Origin: an uncultured Actinomycetes bacterium
GTDB lineage: Bacteria; Actinomycetota; Thermoleophilia; Solirubrobacterales; 70-9
Length of the DNA: 27,685 nt
Direction: 5' to 3'
Assembly (NCBI GenBank): GCA_946886425.1
Contig: CAMPIP010000007.1
Location: 1-27,685 of the forward strand
A program made the position numbers and the translations under genes. The notes below the pieces were generated by a model, which was not told the DNA's origin, did not search any database, and saw only the letters and a program-made list of their open reading frames with translations. Position 1 is the first letter of the stretch. Each line of letters begins with the position of its first letter. Shown here piece by piece: positions 6,470 to 15,186 of the stretch.

Positions 6470-7344
6470 CTGAATCCACCGATCCACCGTCACCGATGGG
6501 GCGGTAACGCTCCGCGGACCAGCAAGCGGCGAGTGTGACTCTGATCAGCGCGCTTTCACCCGGTCGCCCGGTGTCAGCAGGCGACCAAGCGGGAGTTGCG
6601 CCGGCGCAGGACCCTGATCCGCTCGAGCGCCTCGATGAAGGCCTCGCGCCAGGGCCAGCGCGCCGGCGAGTGCAAGGTAAAGCGCCTGGCCGTGCGGGTG
6701 AGCCGGCCCGGCAGCGCGAGCAGCCGTCGACGCAGGGTGCGGGCCGCGCGCACCGTCGCGCCGGGCAGGCCGAGCAACCCGTCCAGCGCACCAGGCGAGG
6801 GGGGCGATCGCCGCCCAGGCGGCGTTGGCGTTGAACTTGCCCGAGGGGAAGTGGGCGAGCGCCTGATCCTTGAGGTCGCGGATCGCCAGCTCGACCACGG
6901 CGTGGCCGGGGTGCTCTGCCTCGACGAGCGCCAGGGGCTCGGTGCGGTTGGTGAGGAAGGCGAAGTGGCGCCAGTCGGAAAAGAGCTCGGCCTGTCCGGC
7001 TCGGGCGCAGCACCTCGCAGTCCTCGATGCAGTCCGCCCAGCGCCATCGCGCTCAACGGCGTCATCACCTTGCGGCCCGGGTTGGCGGTGCCCGACCCCT
7101 CGCCGAGATCCAAGCACTCTTCGACCAGCGGCTCAATCCCAAGCTTCGCGGCCAGCGCCGCCGGCAGCATGACGCCGGCGTTGGCGACCGCCCTCTCGTC
7201 GTCGAAGACAACCGCGGCCGAGTCGTTCACCATGAGGGTGACCTCCTGATTGAGGGCCGCGGCTGCTCCAATCAGCCGCTTCATGCCCCTTCAGAGGTCA
7301 CTCTTCGCTCAGGGGCGGCTGGGATCGGTGGATCGAGGCTTCAG
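6470..7344. mobile_element. Decayed IS1380-family insertion sequence
   Basis: The edges carry an imperfect terminal inverted repeat. The left arm at 6470-6489 and the reverse complement of 7326-7344 share CTGAA and then GATCCACCG with a few mismatches and one gap. The element is about 875 bp, roughly half of what I expect for IS1380 members, because the transposase has lost its middle. I did not find a clean target-site duplication. It sits between a TetR stop codon and an orphan TetR-type promoter. Confidence 0.65.
6574..7284 (-). pseudogene. IS1380-family transposase remnant, frameshifted with large internal deletion
   Basis: From ATG 7284 the minus strand reads 'MKRLIGAAAALNQEVTLM', then VVFDDERAVANAGVMLPAAL and 'PGRKVMTPLSAMALG', the N-terminus of IS1380-type transposases. 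Near 7040 the frame shifts: the other frame continues ADCIEDCEVLR. It then jumps near 7010 directly to the C-terminal section 'AELFSDWRHFAFLTNRTEPL', so roughly 200 or more residues containing most of the DDE core are gone. A second frameshift near 6790 returns to the first frame for 'GLPGATVRAARTLRRRLLAL' and the end at 6574. No functional transposase can be made. The retained ends could still be mobilised in trans if an intact relative exists elsewhere. Confidence 0.85.
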
Positions 7345-7440
7345 CGGCGGACGCGGCGCCTGAATCGCAGCGCAAGCGAGGTTCCCGCAGAAGGGACGGC
7401 CCGGCCAGGCGGGAGCGACACCTCGATTCCCCTCACAACA

Positions 7441-7515
7441 ACCATGTGCGTACCTTGACAATCAGGGAACGACGTGTTTACATCCTCTCTGTCGCCTCAT
7501 AGGTACGTCAGTGGT
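7441..7515 (+). promoter_or_regulatory. Orphan TetR-type promoter/operator region (copy 1)
   Basis: TTGACA (7455-7460) and TTACAT (7478-7483) are separated by 17 bp. The 78-bp block 7441-7518 aligns without gaps to 17210-17287, upstream of the TetR gene, matching at 55 of 78 positions by eye. The most conserved parts are around GTACCTTGACAA, TGTTTA, GTCGCCT-ATAGG and GGTATG. Distance from TTGACA to ATG is the same in both. Here the block now lies upstream of the collagen-like gene. Confidence 0.65.
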
Positions 7516-7624
7516 ATGTCAGAGGCGGCCAGGGAAGAGCTACAGGGACAAACCGAGCCTCCAGGGGAGCGCCCGCCAGGGGGCACCGGCGGAGGGCTCC
7601 GGGGACAAGGAGAGATTCGATCTG
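7516..7624 (+). other. Possible remnant 5' end of a TetR gene (leader of the collagen-like gene)
   Basis: The ATG at 7516 corresponds exactly to the TetR start at 17285. It opens a frame starting MSEAAREELQGQ, which faintly resembles 'SESAREEVAGVR' in the N-terminus of that TetR. After about 35 residues nothing TetR-like remains and the frame runs out of phase through the collagen-like gene. It is either the stub of a deleted TetR gene or a 5' leader. Confidence 0.35.
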
Positions 7625-8398
7625 ATGAAGCGTCTACGTCGCGCCATACGCGAACCGTTCGGCACCGCGGGCTTGATTGTCGCCTGCGTTGCCCTCATCG
7701 CCGCCCTGGCGGGCGGCGCCTACGCCGCTTCCGGCCTCAGTGGGAAGCAGAAGAAGGAAGTCAAGAAGATCGCCAAGCAGGAAGCGAGGAAGGTTGGCAA
7801 GCCCTTCCAGGGCGCCGGCCCCCAGGGGCCCGCCGGTCCAGCCGGTCCCCAGGGCTCTGCGGGTGCGAACGGCAAGGACGGCGCGCAAGGGCCAAAGGGA
7901 GACAAGGGTGAGACCGGCGCAACAGGCCAGCAGGGCCTGCCTGGCGCGGACGGCACCTTCAGCACCGGACCACTGCCCCCGGAACAGACCCTGACCGGAG
8001 CGTGGGTGGCGAAGAGCACGGGCATAGGCTTCTTTCCCACGGCCATCTCGTTTCCGATTCAGGTTGCAGGCGGCTTGACCGCCGGTCACGTTCACTTCGT
8101 CAGGCCCGACGGAAAAGAAGTGCAAATCGATTTCGGCACTCTTGAAGAAGAAGATCTCGGAGTCCCGGCGGACTGCCCGGGTACCGTCACGGCGCCCGCC
8201 GCTGAACCGGGACACCTCTGCGTGTATGCCCAGACCGTTCCGGCGTCGATGAAGATCGGCTCGAACACCATCTACCCGCTGACTACGCCCAATGCGACGG
8301 GTCCCGAAGGGGCCAGCGGATTCGGCGCGCGGCTTAGCGCACTGGCCCAAGCTGCTGGCGAAGGTTGGGGCAGCTGGGCAGTAACCGCTCCGGAATAG
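7625..8398 (+). CDS. Membrane-anchored collagen-like repeat protein
   Basis: This 257-residue protein starts at ATG 7625 with AAGGAGAG (7607-7614) upstream. The frame is also open from GTG 7511, but that start lacks a ribosome site. Residues 1-12 are basic (MKRLRRAIREPF), then a hydrophobic segment 'AGLIVACVALIAALAGGAYA' acts as signal peptide or anchor. A lysine-rich linker follows, then about 15 uninterrupted G-X-Y triplets (near residues 62-108, including GPQ, GPA, GKD, GPK, GDK and GET). The C-terminal 145 residues are non-repetitive, with two cysteines (DCPG and HLCVY) that could pair. Charged KGDKGE-type triplets are typical of bacterial collagens that form triple helices. A surface trimer with a C-terminal head is plausible. 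It precedes two large exported proteins and lies after the orphan TetR-type promoter. Confidence 0.85.
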   Translation: MKRLRRAIREPFGTAGLIVACVALIAALAGGAYAASGLSGKQKKEVKKIAKQEARKVGKPFQGAGPQGPAGPAGPQGSAGANGKDGAQGPKGDKGETGATGQQGLPGADGTFSTGPLPPEQTLTGAWVAKSTGIGFFPTAISFPIQVAGGLTAGHVHFVRPDGKEVQIDFGTLEEEDLGVPADCPGTVTAPAAEPGHLCVYAQTVPASMKIGSNTIYPLTTPNATGPEGASGFGARLSALAQAAGEGWGSWAVTAPE

Positions 8399-8425
8399 GC
8401 CGAAAGAGAAAGCACCAGAGAGATC

Positions 8426-11400
8426 ATGGGCGAACACACGGCAATATCGCGAAACAATTCGTGGCGCTTGGTGAGGGGCGTGGGCCTGTTAGCGGTGATG
8501 TTCGCCGTATCTCTCTACGCTGTGTCAGTCGCTCAGGGGAGCGCTATATGCGCCCCTGGGTCGGGTGCGAGCGACTGCATTGAGCCATACGGGGTGGCAG
8601 TTGACTTTGAAACCGAACGAACCTATGTCGTCGACCGAGAGCGCGACCGTGTCAACGTGTACAACTCGGACGACAGCTTCGCATTCTCTTTCAATGGATC
8701 GGGAGGTGGCAACCCTCGGTTCTCAGGGCCGAGTCGGATCGCCGTCGACAACGACCCGAGTAGCCCGGCACGCCACGATATCTACGTCTACGATTCTGGC
8801 GAGCTTGAGAGGTTTCACTCTAACGGCGACTTCGTCACGTCCCGTGGCGGATTTGCGGATTCGCGGGATCTGATTGCAACGGGGCCAGGGGGAGCGGTGT
8901 ACCTTTCCGAACCCAATGGCGAGCAAGAGGAAACCGAACTGGTGCGCCTCGACTATGACCTCGACCTGACCGGCACATGTCACCTGTATGCCGACATTCT
9001 CAACGCTGGTCTCGCCGTGGGGCCGTCGGGAAAGCTCTTTGCGGCATTCAATAAGAGCAATCGCACGATCAGGGAGTTCGAATGGTCTGAACCGAGTTGC
9101 ATCGAAACCAATCATTTCGAGGACCTCGGGACTGAAAACCGAGCGCTGGCCGTCGACCGGTCGGGTCGGTTGATAGCGGCAGGCAAGGTTGGGGTTGCAG
9201 TCAGCGACCAGTCCTTGGTTGTACCGATCGTAACTGTATTCCAGTCCGAGCTCGATGTGGAAAGACGATTCGGCTACGGGGAAGTCCCTGTAGAGTCAGG
9301 TACCTCTATTGCATCGGGAGTCGCTGCGGTCGATCCAATAGGAAAGGGCGCAGTCCTTTCATTCGATGGCAGGTTCCCCCTTGGTGAAGTGCCCATCGTG
9401 ACTCGCGCTGTTCCGCCGCCGACTGGACCGCTGGTGCCCCCACGCTCGATACAGGCTCCGGCAGCCGAAATTGCCAGCACGAAAGCGACGCTTCGGGCTG
9501 AAGTTATGCCGCAGGGCGAAGGCGCCTCCTACCGTTTCGACTACCTGAGCCGCGCGAGCTTCGAAGCACAGGGCAACAGTTTTGTCGGGCCCCGCACGGC
9601 GACGAACGAGGGAACCATCTCATCGACGGACTTCCAGCTGCACCCAGTGGAGGCGCTTGTGGGCTGTCCGAACCCAGCGGCAGAAACCATGGAACCGGGA
9701 AACAACTGCCTCGAACCGGAAACCGAGTACGTCTACAGGGTGGTCGCGGAGAATCCGTCTGGGCAGGGCAACACTCCGCTGGAAAGCACGGCGTTTGCTT
9801 TTACCACCAAGGCGGCACCGGAAATCAAGCAAGCGTTCGCAAGTGCCGTGGGGAATGATTCGGCGCGGTTCGGTGTAATGGTCAACCCTCTCGGCATTCC
9901 CACCAGTGGCCACTTCGAGTACGTGACGGAGGCGGCCTACGAGGCGAATCTCACTGCCGGCGGGGACGGCTTTGCCGCAGCAAGGCAAAGCCCCGACGTC
10001 GAATCCGGCGAGAATCCCCTCGATTTCGGCTTCGGAGAAGCGCCGGTATCGCGAGAGATCACGGTCTATCCACTCAGGCCGGGCACTACCTACCGCTATC
10101 GGTTGAGCGCCACCAATGCCATCTCCGCGGACCTGCGGTACAGCGCTGTCGGCTCCATCCGCACCCTTGCGTTGACGGAGAGCGAGCCGTGCCCTGGCAA
10201 CACCGCCTTCCGCACCGGCAGCTCGTCGGTGCTTCCGGATTGTCGTGCCTACGAGTTGGTCTCACCGGTCGACAAACAGGGCGGCGACATCATCGTGCGT
10301 GACGAGATCACCACGGTCGCGCCCGCGGTGCTCAACCAGAGTTCCCAATCGGGGGAGAAGATCGCGTATGGCAGCTATCGGGCCTTCGGCGATGCGAAGG
10401 CGGCCGGCTTTACCGCCCAGTACCTGGCAACAAGGGAGGCCGGTGTCCGGTGGTCGAGCGCTGGGATCTCGCCACCTCGCGGGGGAGCCGTGGTGGAACC
10501 GCCTGGGCAGCTCGATACCGAGGTGAAGCTGCTCTCCCCGGACCTCTGCGAGATGTGGATTCAAACGTACGCCGAACCGGTGCTGGCGCCCGGGGGTGTG
10601 GCCGGAACGGGTAACCTGTACCATCAGGGCCTTTGCCCAGCGACTTCATACGATGCGCTGACCACCGTCCGGCCGAAGAACGCGGGTCCTGATGAATTTA
10701 CTCAGAAGCTCGAACTGCAGGGCGTCTCCGCCGATGGACGCGTTTCGATCTACTCGGCGCCGGACAATCTCGGATCGGGTGTCCCGGCTCAACCGGACGC
10801 CTGCAAACCGTCGGGAATCCGAACCTGTCAACGGCGTCTCTACGAACACGTGCGGGGGGAGCTGGCGCCGAAGTTCGCATGCGTCCTGCCAGGCGGCGCT
10901 TCGAGTTCCGAACCGTGTACGGCGGGCTCTGTGCTCGGCGACGAAGCCGCCAAATACCGCAGAGCGAGTCTCCACAACGCGATCTCTGCGGATGGTCAGC
11001 GGGTCTTCTGGAGCGAGCAAAGCGGTTTTAGAGGCCGGATCTACGTTCGGAGCGCGGGCAAATCCCGCAATGTCTCGAAGGCGGCCGAAGATGACCTCGG
11101 TCCATCCGCTCAGAGGACGGCTTGGTTCTGGGGGGCGTCCGACAATGGCGACCGCGCTCTCTTCACTCTTACCATCGTCACCGGTGGCGTCCTCTACGTT
11201 TTCGACACTGAGAGTGAGGAGGCGGAGCCGATCGCCGAGCGGGTCACCGGCGTTCTCGGCGCCAGCGAAAGTCTTGATCGGATCTACTTCGTCTCCCGTG
11301 AAGCCTTGGCCGATGGAGCGATCGACGGCGAGCCGAACGTGTTTCTCTACGAAGAGGACGGCGGCGGGGGAAGCTTCCGTTTCCTGGCGACGATCTCCGA

Positions 11401-12349
11401 GGACGACGCCAGGGAAGACGTGCCTGGCATGGAAAACACCAGCCCAGTTGCACGCGTCGCGTTTCAGCACACGAGCCGTGTCACCCCGGACGGGACGCAT
11501 GTCGCTTTCGTTGCCCACACGAGCCCGACGGGCTACGACAACACTGACGCGGACAGTCCGACGAACTGCGGGGAAGCTGGGGGCATCTGTAACGCTGAGG
11601 TTTTCGTCTACGACTCGACCGCCGACGGGGGTGCCGGGAAGCTGTTCTGCGCCTCGTGCAACCCGAGTGGAGGACGGCCCGCAGGTGGTTCGCAATTGCC
11701 CCCGTTCGAGAACGCGCTCTACGAAGGCCCACGGTCCCTCGCTGCTGACGGTTCGCGCGTGTTCTTCGAGAGCGAGGACTCGGTCGTCGCGCGTGACCGC
11801 AACGACCGCTTGGACGTCTATCAGTGGGAGCGGCTCGGTGCTGGCGCCTGCGATGCAGATGACTCCAGCTTTTCGGCGGGAGCCGGCGGCTGTGTGGACC
11901 TTATTTCGTCGGGCCAAGGCAGCCGGGATTCGCGGTTCGTCGATGCCAGCCCGGATGGTGACGACGTCTTCTTCACCACCCTCTCCAGTCTGCTGCCGCA
12001 GGACTCGGGCCTAGTTGACATATACGATGCCCGGGCAGGCGGCGGCTTGCCCAGTCCAGCACCCGTTCCGGCGGCGTGCGAGGGGGAAGCATGCCAGTCT
12101 CCCCCCTCTTCCCCGCAAGATCAGACGCCGGCGAGTGAAACGTTCCGTGGGCCCGGCAACTTCGCTCCGAAGAGGCATCTCTGCTTACGGGTCAGGACCA
12201 AGAAGAGAAAGACCTCCCACAAGAGGGCAAGGGCCGCCCACAAGAGGGCAAAGGCGTCCGGCAAGAAGGTCAAGGCACCCGCCAAAGAGAGAAAGGCTTC
12301 TAACAAGAACAGGCATTGCCGTCGGGGAAAGCAGAGGGGCAACAAATGA
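8426..12349 (+). CDS. Giant exported protein: NHL-like propeller, two Fn3-like domains, PD40/TolB-like propeller, basic tail
   Basis: This is 1307 residues. A signal peptide or anchor lies near residues 14-40. Residues about 45-320 have NHL/SMP-30-like propeller repeats ('PYGVAVDFETERTYVVDRER', 'GPSRIAVDND', 'ALAVDRSGRLIAAG'). Two Fn3-like domains follow near 340-460 and 465-580, each ending in a T-x-Y-x-Y-R pattern (TEYVYRVVAENPSG, TTYRYRLSATNAIS). Residues about 588-1220 begin 'CPGNTAFRTGSS...LPDCRAYELVSP' and carry PD40-like strands: VSADGRVS, ISADGQRVFW, VTPDGTHVAFV, LAADGSRVFFES, SPDGDDVFFT. The last 60 residues are Lys/Arg/His-rich, with four heptapeptide repeats near 1265-1292. This architecture recurs in Thermoleophilia as I recall it, but no function is established. 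A binding or matrix protein at the cell surface is inferred. ATG 8426 follows a GAGAG. Its stop overlaps the next start. Confidence 0.8.
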   Translation: MGEHTAISRNNSWRLVRGVGLLAVMFAVSLYAVSVAQGSAICAPGSGASDCIEPYGVAVDFETERTYVVDRERDRVNVYNSDDSFAFSFNGSGGGNPRFSGPSRIAVDNDPSSPARHDIYVYDSGELERFHSNGDFVTSRGGFADSRDLIATGPGGAVYLSEPNGEQEETELVRLDYDLDLTGTCHLYADILNAGLAVGPSGKLFAAFNKSNRTIREFEWSEPSCIETNHFEDLGTENRALAVDRSGRLIAAGKVGVAVSDQSLVVPIVTVFQSELDVERRFGYGEVPVESGTSIASGVAAVDPIGKGAVLSFDGRFPLGEVPIVTRAVPPPTGPLVPPRSIQAPAAEIASTKATLRAEVMPQGEGASYRFDYLSRASFEAQGNSFVGPRTATNEGTISSTDFQLHPVEALVGCPNPAAETMEPGNNCLEPETEYVYRVVAENPSGQGNTPLESTAFAFTTKAAPEIKQAFASAVGNDSARFGVMVNPLGIPTSGHFEYVTEAAYEANLTAGGDGFAAARQSPDVESGENPLDFGFGEAPVSREITVYPLRPGTTYRYRLSATNAISADLRYSAVGSIRTLALTESEPCPGNTAFRTGSSSVLPDCRAYELVSPVDKQGGDIIVRDEITTVAPAVLNQSSQSGEKIAYGSYRAFGDAKAAGFTAQYLATREAGVRWSSAGISPPRGGAVVEPPGQLDTEVKLLSPDLCEMWIQTYAEPVLAPGGVAGTGNLYHQGLCPATSYDALTTVRPKNAGPDEFTQKLELQGVSADGRVSIYSAPDNLGSGVPAQPDACKPSGIRTCQRRLYEHVRGELAPKFACVLPGGASSSEPCTAGSVLGDEAAKYRRASLHNAISADGQRVFWSEQSGFRGRIYVRSAGKSRNVSKAAEDDLGPSAQRTAWFWGASDNGDRALFTLTIVTGGVLYVFDTESEEAEPIAERVTGVLGASESLDRIYFVSREALADGAIDGEPNVFLYEEDGGGGSFRFLATISEDDAREDVPGMENTSPVARVAFQHTSRVTPDGTHVAFVAHTSPTGYDNTDADSPTNCGEAGGICNAEVFVYDSTADGGAGKLFCASCNPSGGRPAGGSQLPPFENALYEGPRSLAADGSRVFFESEDSVVARDRNDRLDVYQWERLGAGACDADDSSFSAGAGGCVDLISSGQGSRDSRFVDASPDGDDVFFTTLSSLLPQDSGLVDIYDARAGGGLPSPAPVPAACEGEACQSPPSSPQDQTPASETFRGPGNFAPKRHLCLRVRTKKRKTSHKRARAAHKRAKASGKKVKAPAKERKASNKNRHCRRGKQRGNK

Positions 12350-15186
12350 AGCGTATGTCGTCGCTGGCAATCATCACTTGTCTCGCGGCTCTTGCCCTCG
12401 CGCCGGGCGCCAGGGCGGCTTTCGGACTCAACCAGTTCGATGTCGCCTTCACGGACGCTAGCGGCGCAGCGCAGTCACAAGCCGGAGTACATCCGTATGA
12501 GATGACCGTCGCCTTCAACGTAAATTCGAGCGGGGGGTTGGTGGAGCAGCAGCCTCGGGACATCTTCACCGCCCAGGCCCCCGGCTTCGTCGGCAATCCC
12601 ACGGCAGTCCCCCCCTGTTCGACCGCCGACTTCCTCACCACGGCCCACGACGCCAAAGGCAACAACATTCCGGCCTGTCCGGATAGCTCGGCCGTCGGTG
12701 TCGTGATTGTGAGGCTCGCCAACTCCAGCGGTGGCGTCGGCGTCCCCGTCAACGCTGCTGTGTTCAACTTGGAGCCGCCGTTCGGCAAAGCCTCGAAGCT
12801 CGGCTTCTGGGTGGCCGGCGTACCGGTGACGATCGAACTCGGCGTCAACGCATTGCCGCCCTTCAACATCGTCGGCGGGCCGACCAATATCTCGGAGGTG
12901 TTGGAAGTCCTCGCCACCAAGCTGACGCTATGGGGCGTGCCGGCCGATCCGCGCCACGACCCCGTCCGGGGGCGCTGCCTCGAAGTAGACGGCACCTCAT
13001 CGGGCGACTGCGGGGCGGGCATCTCGGTCAAGCCATTTCTCACTCTTCCGCGTGCTTGCGCGGGACCGCTGTTGAGTACGTATGAGGCTACGTCCTGGCA
13101 GGGAGGCGTGGACTCCGGAAGCGCTCTTACCCACGGGGACAGAGGGGAACCGCTCGGCATGACCGGCTGTGGCGGGCTGCCTTTCGGCCCAACGATCACG
13201 GCCAGGCCGACGGCGCGGGCGACGCAGAGTCCGTCGGGGCTCGAGTTTGGCCTTGACGTTCCCAATGAGGGTCTTGAAAACACGGCCGACGGAGCAGTCT
13301 CCGCCTCGGACATCAAGAAAACGGTTGTCACGTTGCCACCGGGGATGACCATCAATCCGTCGCAGGCGGAAGGACTCGAGGTCTGCTCGGAGTCCCAACT
13401 AGCCCGCGAGGCCGCCAGCTCGCCGCCCGGTGCTGGATGTCCGGAAGCGTCGAAGATCGGGCGCGTCGAAGTCGAATCTCCTCTGCTCGAGGGCAAGTTG
13501 CTGACGGGCGCCCTCTTCGTGGCCAAGCCATACGAAAACCTCGCCGGCGACTCGATGATCGCGGTCTACGTGGTGATCAGGGAACCACGGCTCGGCATTG
13601 TGGTACGCCAGCCGCTCCGAGTCGAACCCGACCCTGTCACCGGCCAGCTCGTCACCACCGCGGAAGACATGCCGCAGTTGCCGTTCTCCCATTTCCGACT
13701 GCGCTTCCGCGAAGGCGGCCGGGCGCCGTTGATCAGCCCGCCGCGCTGCGGAGACTTTGCCGTGCGGGCAATGCTCTACCCGTGGTCCGGCGGGTCCCCA
13801 GTCGAGGCGACCTCGCCGTTTCAGATCATCAGCGGCATCAACGGCGCGGCCTGTCCCGCCGCCGCCACGTTCGACCCGAGCTTCGAAGCCGGGACCCTCG
13901 GCAACGCGGCCGGCCGCTTTTCGCCTTTTTACATGCGAGTCCGCCGTAACGACGGAGAACAGGACCTGACTCGCTTCTCGGCCGTCCTACCCCGCGGCGT
14001 CGTCGGCAAGCTCGCCGGAATCTCTTATTGCCCAGAGGCGGGGATTGAAAGGGCACGGTCGCGAATGGGTCCGCACGGCGGTCAGGAAGAGCTCGAAGAC
14101 CCCAGCTGTCCGGCCGCTTCGCGGATTGGCAGAACTCTCGCCGGCGCCGGTATCGGCTCCCAGCTCACTCATGTACCCGGCACGCTCTACCTTGCCGGGC
14201 CCTTCGGGGGTGATCACATATCTGTCGTCTCGATCACTCCGGCGGTGGCAGGCCCCTTCGACGCAGGCACCGTGGTGGTCCGCGAGTCGTTGCGCCTCAA
14301 CCCGGTCAGTGGCGAGGTGGAAGTCGATGGTGTTAGCTCGGATCCGATCCCCCGCATCCTCAAGGGCATTCCGCTAAATGTCCGGGATCTGCGAATCCAT
14401 GTCGACCGGGAGGAATTCACGCTGAATGCGACAAGTTGCGCGGAAGGACACAGCCAGGCCACCATTTGGGGCGGCGGGACCGTGCTTGATCCTCGATCCG
14501 AGGCATCAGTCACCGTCCGCGCCCGCTATCAGGCGGCCGGCTGTCGGACGCTCGGTTTCAAGCCGAGACTCGCGATCAAGCTCCGTGGCGGCACGAGTCG
14601 CGGCGCGCACCCCGCTCTACGTGCCGTTCTCACGCCTCGCCCGGGCGACGCCAACTTCTCCCTCGCGGTGGTGCGGCTGCCGCATTCGGCCTTCCTCGAG
14701 CAGGCCCACATCCGGACGATCTGCACGCGAGTGCAGTTCGCCGCTGGAGCCGGCAACGGCACCGGGTGTCCCAAGGGGGCGATCTACGGCCATGCTCGCG
14801 CCTGGAGCCCGCTGCTGAACCAGCCACTCGAAGGGCCTGTGCTCCTGCGTTCGTCGAACCATGCCCTGCCTGACCTGGTCGTTGCCTTGCACGGTCTCGT
14901 CGACATCAACCTTGCGGCCCGGATCGACTCGGTCAACGCCGGCATCCGGTCGACGTTCACCGGCATACCGGATGCTCCGGTTTCCAGGTTTGTCTTGGAC
15001 ATGCGTGGCGGTGGCAAGGGACTGATCGTCAACAGCCGCAATCTCTGCCTCAAGCCGAAGCGCAATCGAGCGACGACCAACCTGACGGCGCAGAACGGCA
15101 GGCGCCAGCGGGCAAAGCCGGTGGTGCGGGCGCCGCGCTGCAGGAACGGAAAACCGAAGCGGCTGGAGCGTGGCAATCACAAGTGA
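12346..15186 (+). CDS. Large exported protein of about four repeated 'CPxxSxIG' units, function unknown
   Basis: This is 946 residues starting at ATG 12346, inside the stop of the preceding gene (ATGA), with GAGGGG (12334-12339) as Shine-Dalgarno. A TTG at 12316 would add ten residues but lacks a ribosome site. Residues 1-23 are a clean signal peptide ending GARA-A. The mature chain contains a recurring unit: a P-G-x-x-x-N/K line, a cysteine, then C-P-x-x-S-x-I/V-G, then beta-strand-rich sequence. Instances are near residue 78 (PGFVGNPTAVPPC then CPDSSAVG), 329 (LPPGMTINPS then CPEASKIG), 546 (LPRGVVGKLAG then CPAASRIG) and a divergent one near 806 (CPKGAIYG). The C-terminus is basic. I do not recognise a characterised family. 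Translational coupling and shared export signals suggest it is made and used together with the giant protein upstream. Confidence 0.75.
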   Translation: MKRMSSLAIITCLAALALAPGARAAFGLNQFDVAFTDASGAAQSQAGVHPYEMTVAFNVNSSGGLVEQQPRDIFTAQAPGFVGNPTAVPPCSTADFLTTAHDAKGNNIPACPDSSAVGVVIVRLANSSGGVGVPVNAAVFNLEPPFGKASKLGFWVAGVPVTIELGVNALPPFNIVGGPTNISEVLEVLATKLTLWGVPADPRHDPVRGRCLEVDGTSSGDCGAGISVKPFLTLPRACAGPLLSTYEATSWQGGVDSGSALTHGDRGEPLGMTGCGGLPFGPTITARPTARATQSPSGLEFGLDVPNEGLENTADGAVSASDIKKTVVTLPPGMTINPSQAEGLEVCSESQLAREAASSPPGAGCPEASKIGRVEVESPLLEGKLLTGALFVAKPYENLAGDSMIAVYVVIREPRLGIVVRQPLRVEPDPVTGQLVTTAEDMPQLPFSHFRLRFREGGRAPLISPPRCGDFAVRAMLYPWSGGSPVEATSPFQIISGINGAACPAAATFDPSFEAGTLGNAAGRFSPFYMRVRRNDGEQDLTRFSAVLPRGVVGKLAGISYCPEAGIERARSRMGPHGGQEELEDPSCPAASRIGRTLAGAGIGSQLTHVPGTLYLAGPFGGDHISVVSITPAVAGPFDAGTVVVRESLRLNPVSGEVEVDGVSSDPIPRILKGIPLNVRDLRIHVDREEFTLNATSCAEGHSQATIWGGGTVLDPRSEASVTVRARYQAAGCRTLGFKPRLAIKLRGGTSRGAHPALRAVLTPRPGDANFSLAVVRLPHSAFLEQAHIRTICTRVQFAAGAGNGTGCPKGAIYGHARAWSPLLNQPLEGPVLLRSSNHALPDLVVALHGLVDINLAARIDSVNAGIRSTFTGIPDAPVSRFVLDMRGGGKGLIVNSRNLCLKPKRNRATTNLTAQNGRRQRAKPVVRAPRCRNGKPKRLERGNHK

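Noticed and set aside
7519..7911. Continuation of the ATG 7516 frame as a 132-residue protein
   Set aside because: After the first dozen residues the translation is a shifted reading of the collagen-like gene, and no domain is visible. Only the 5' part is kept, as a possible remnant.
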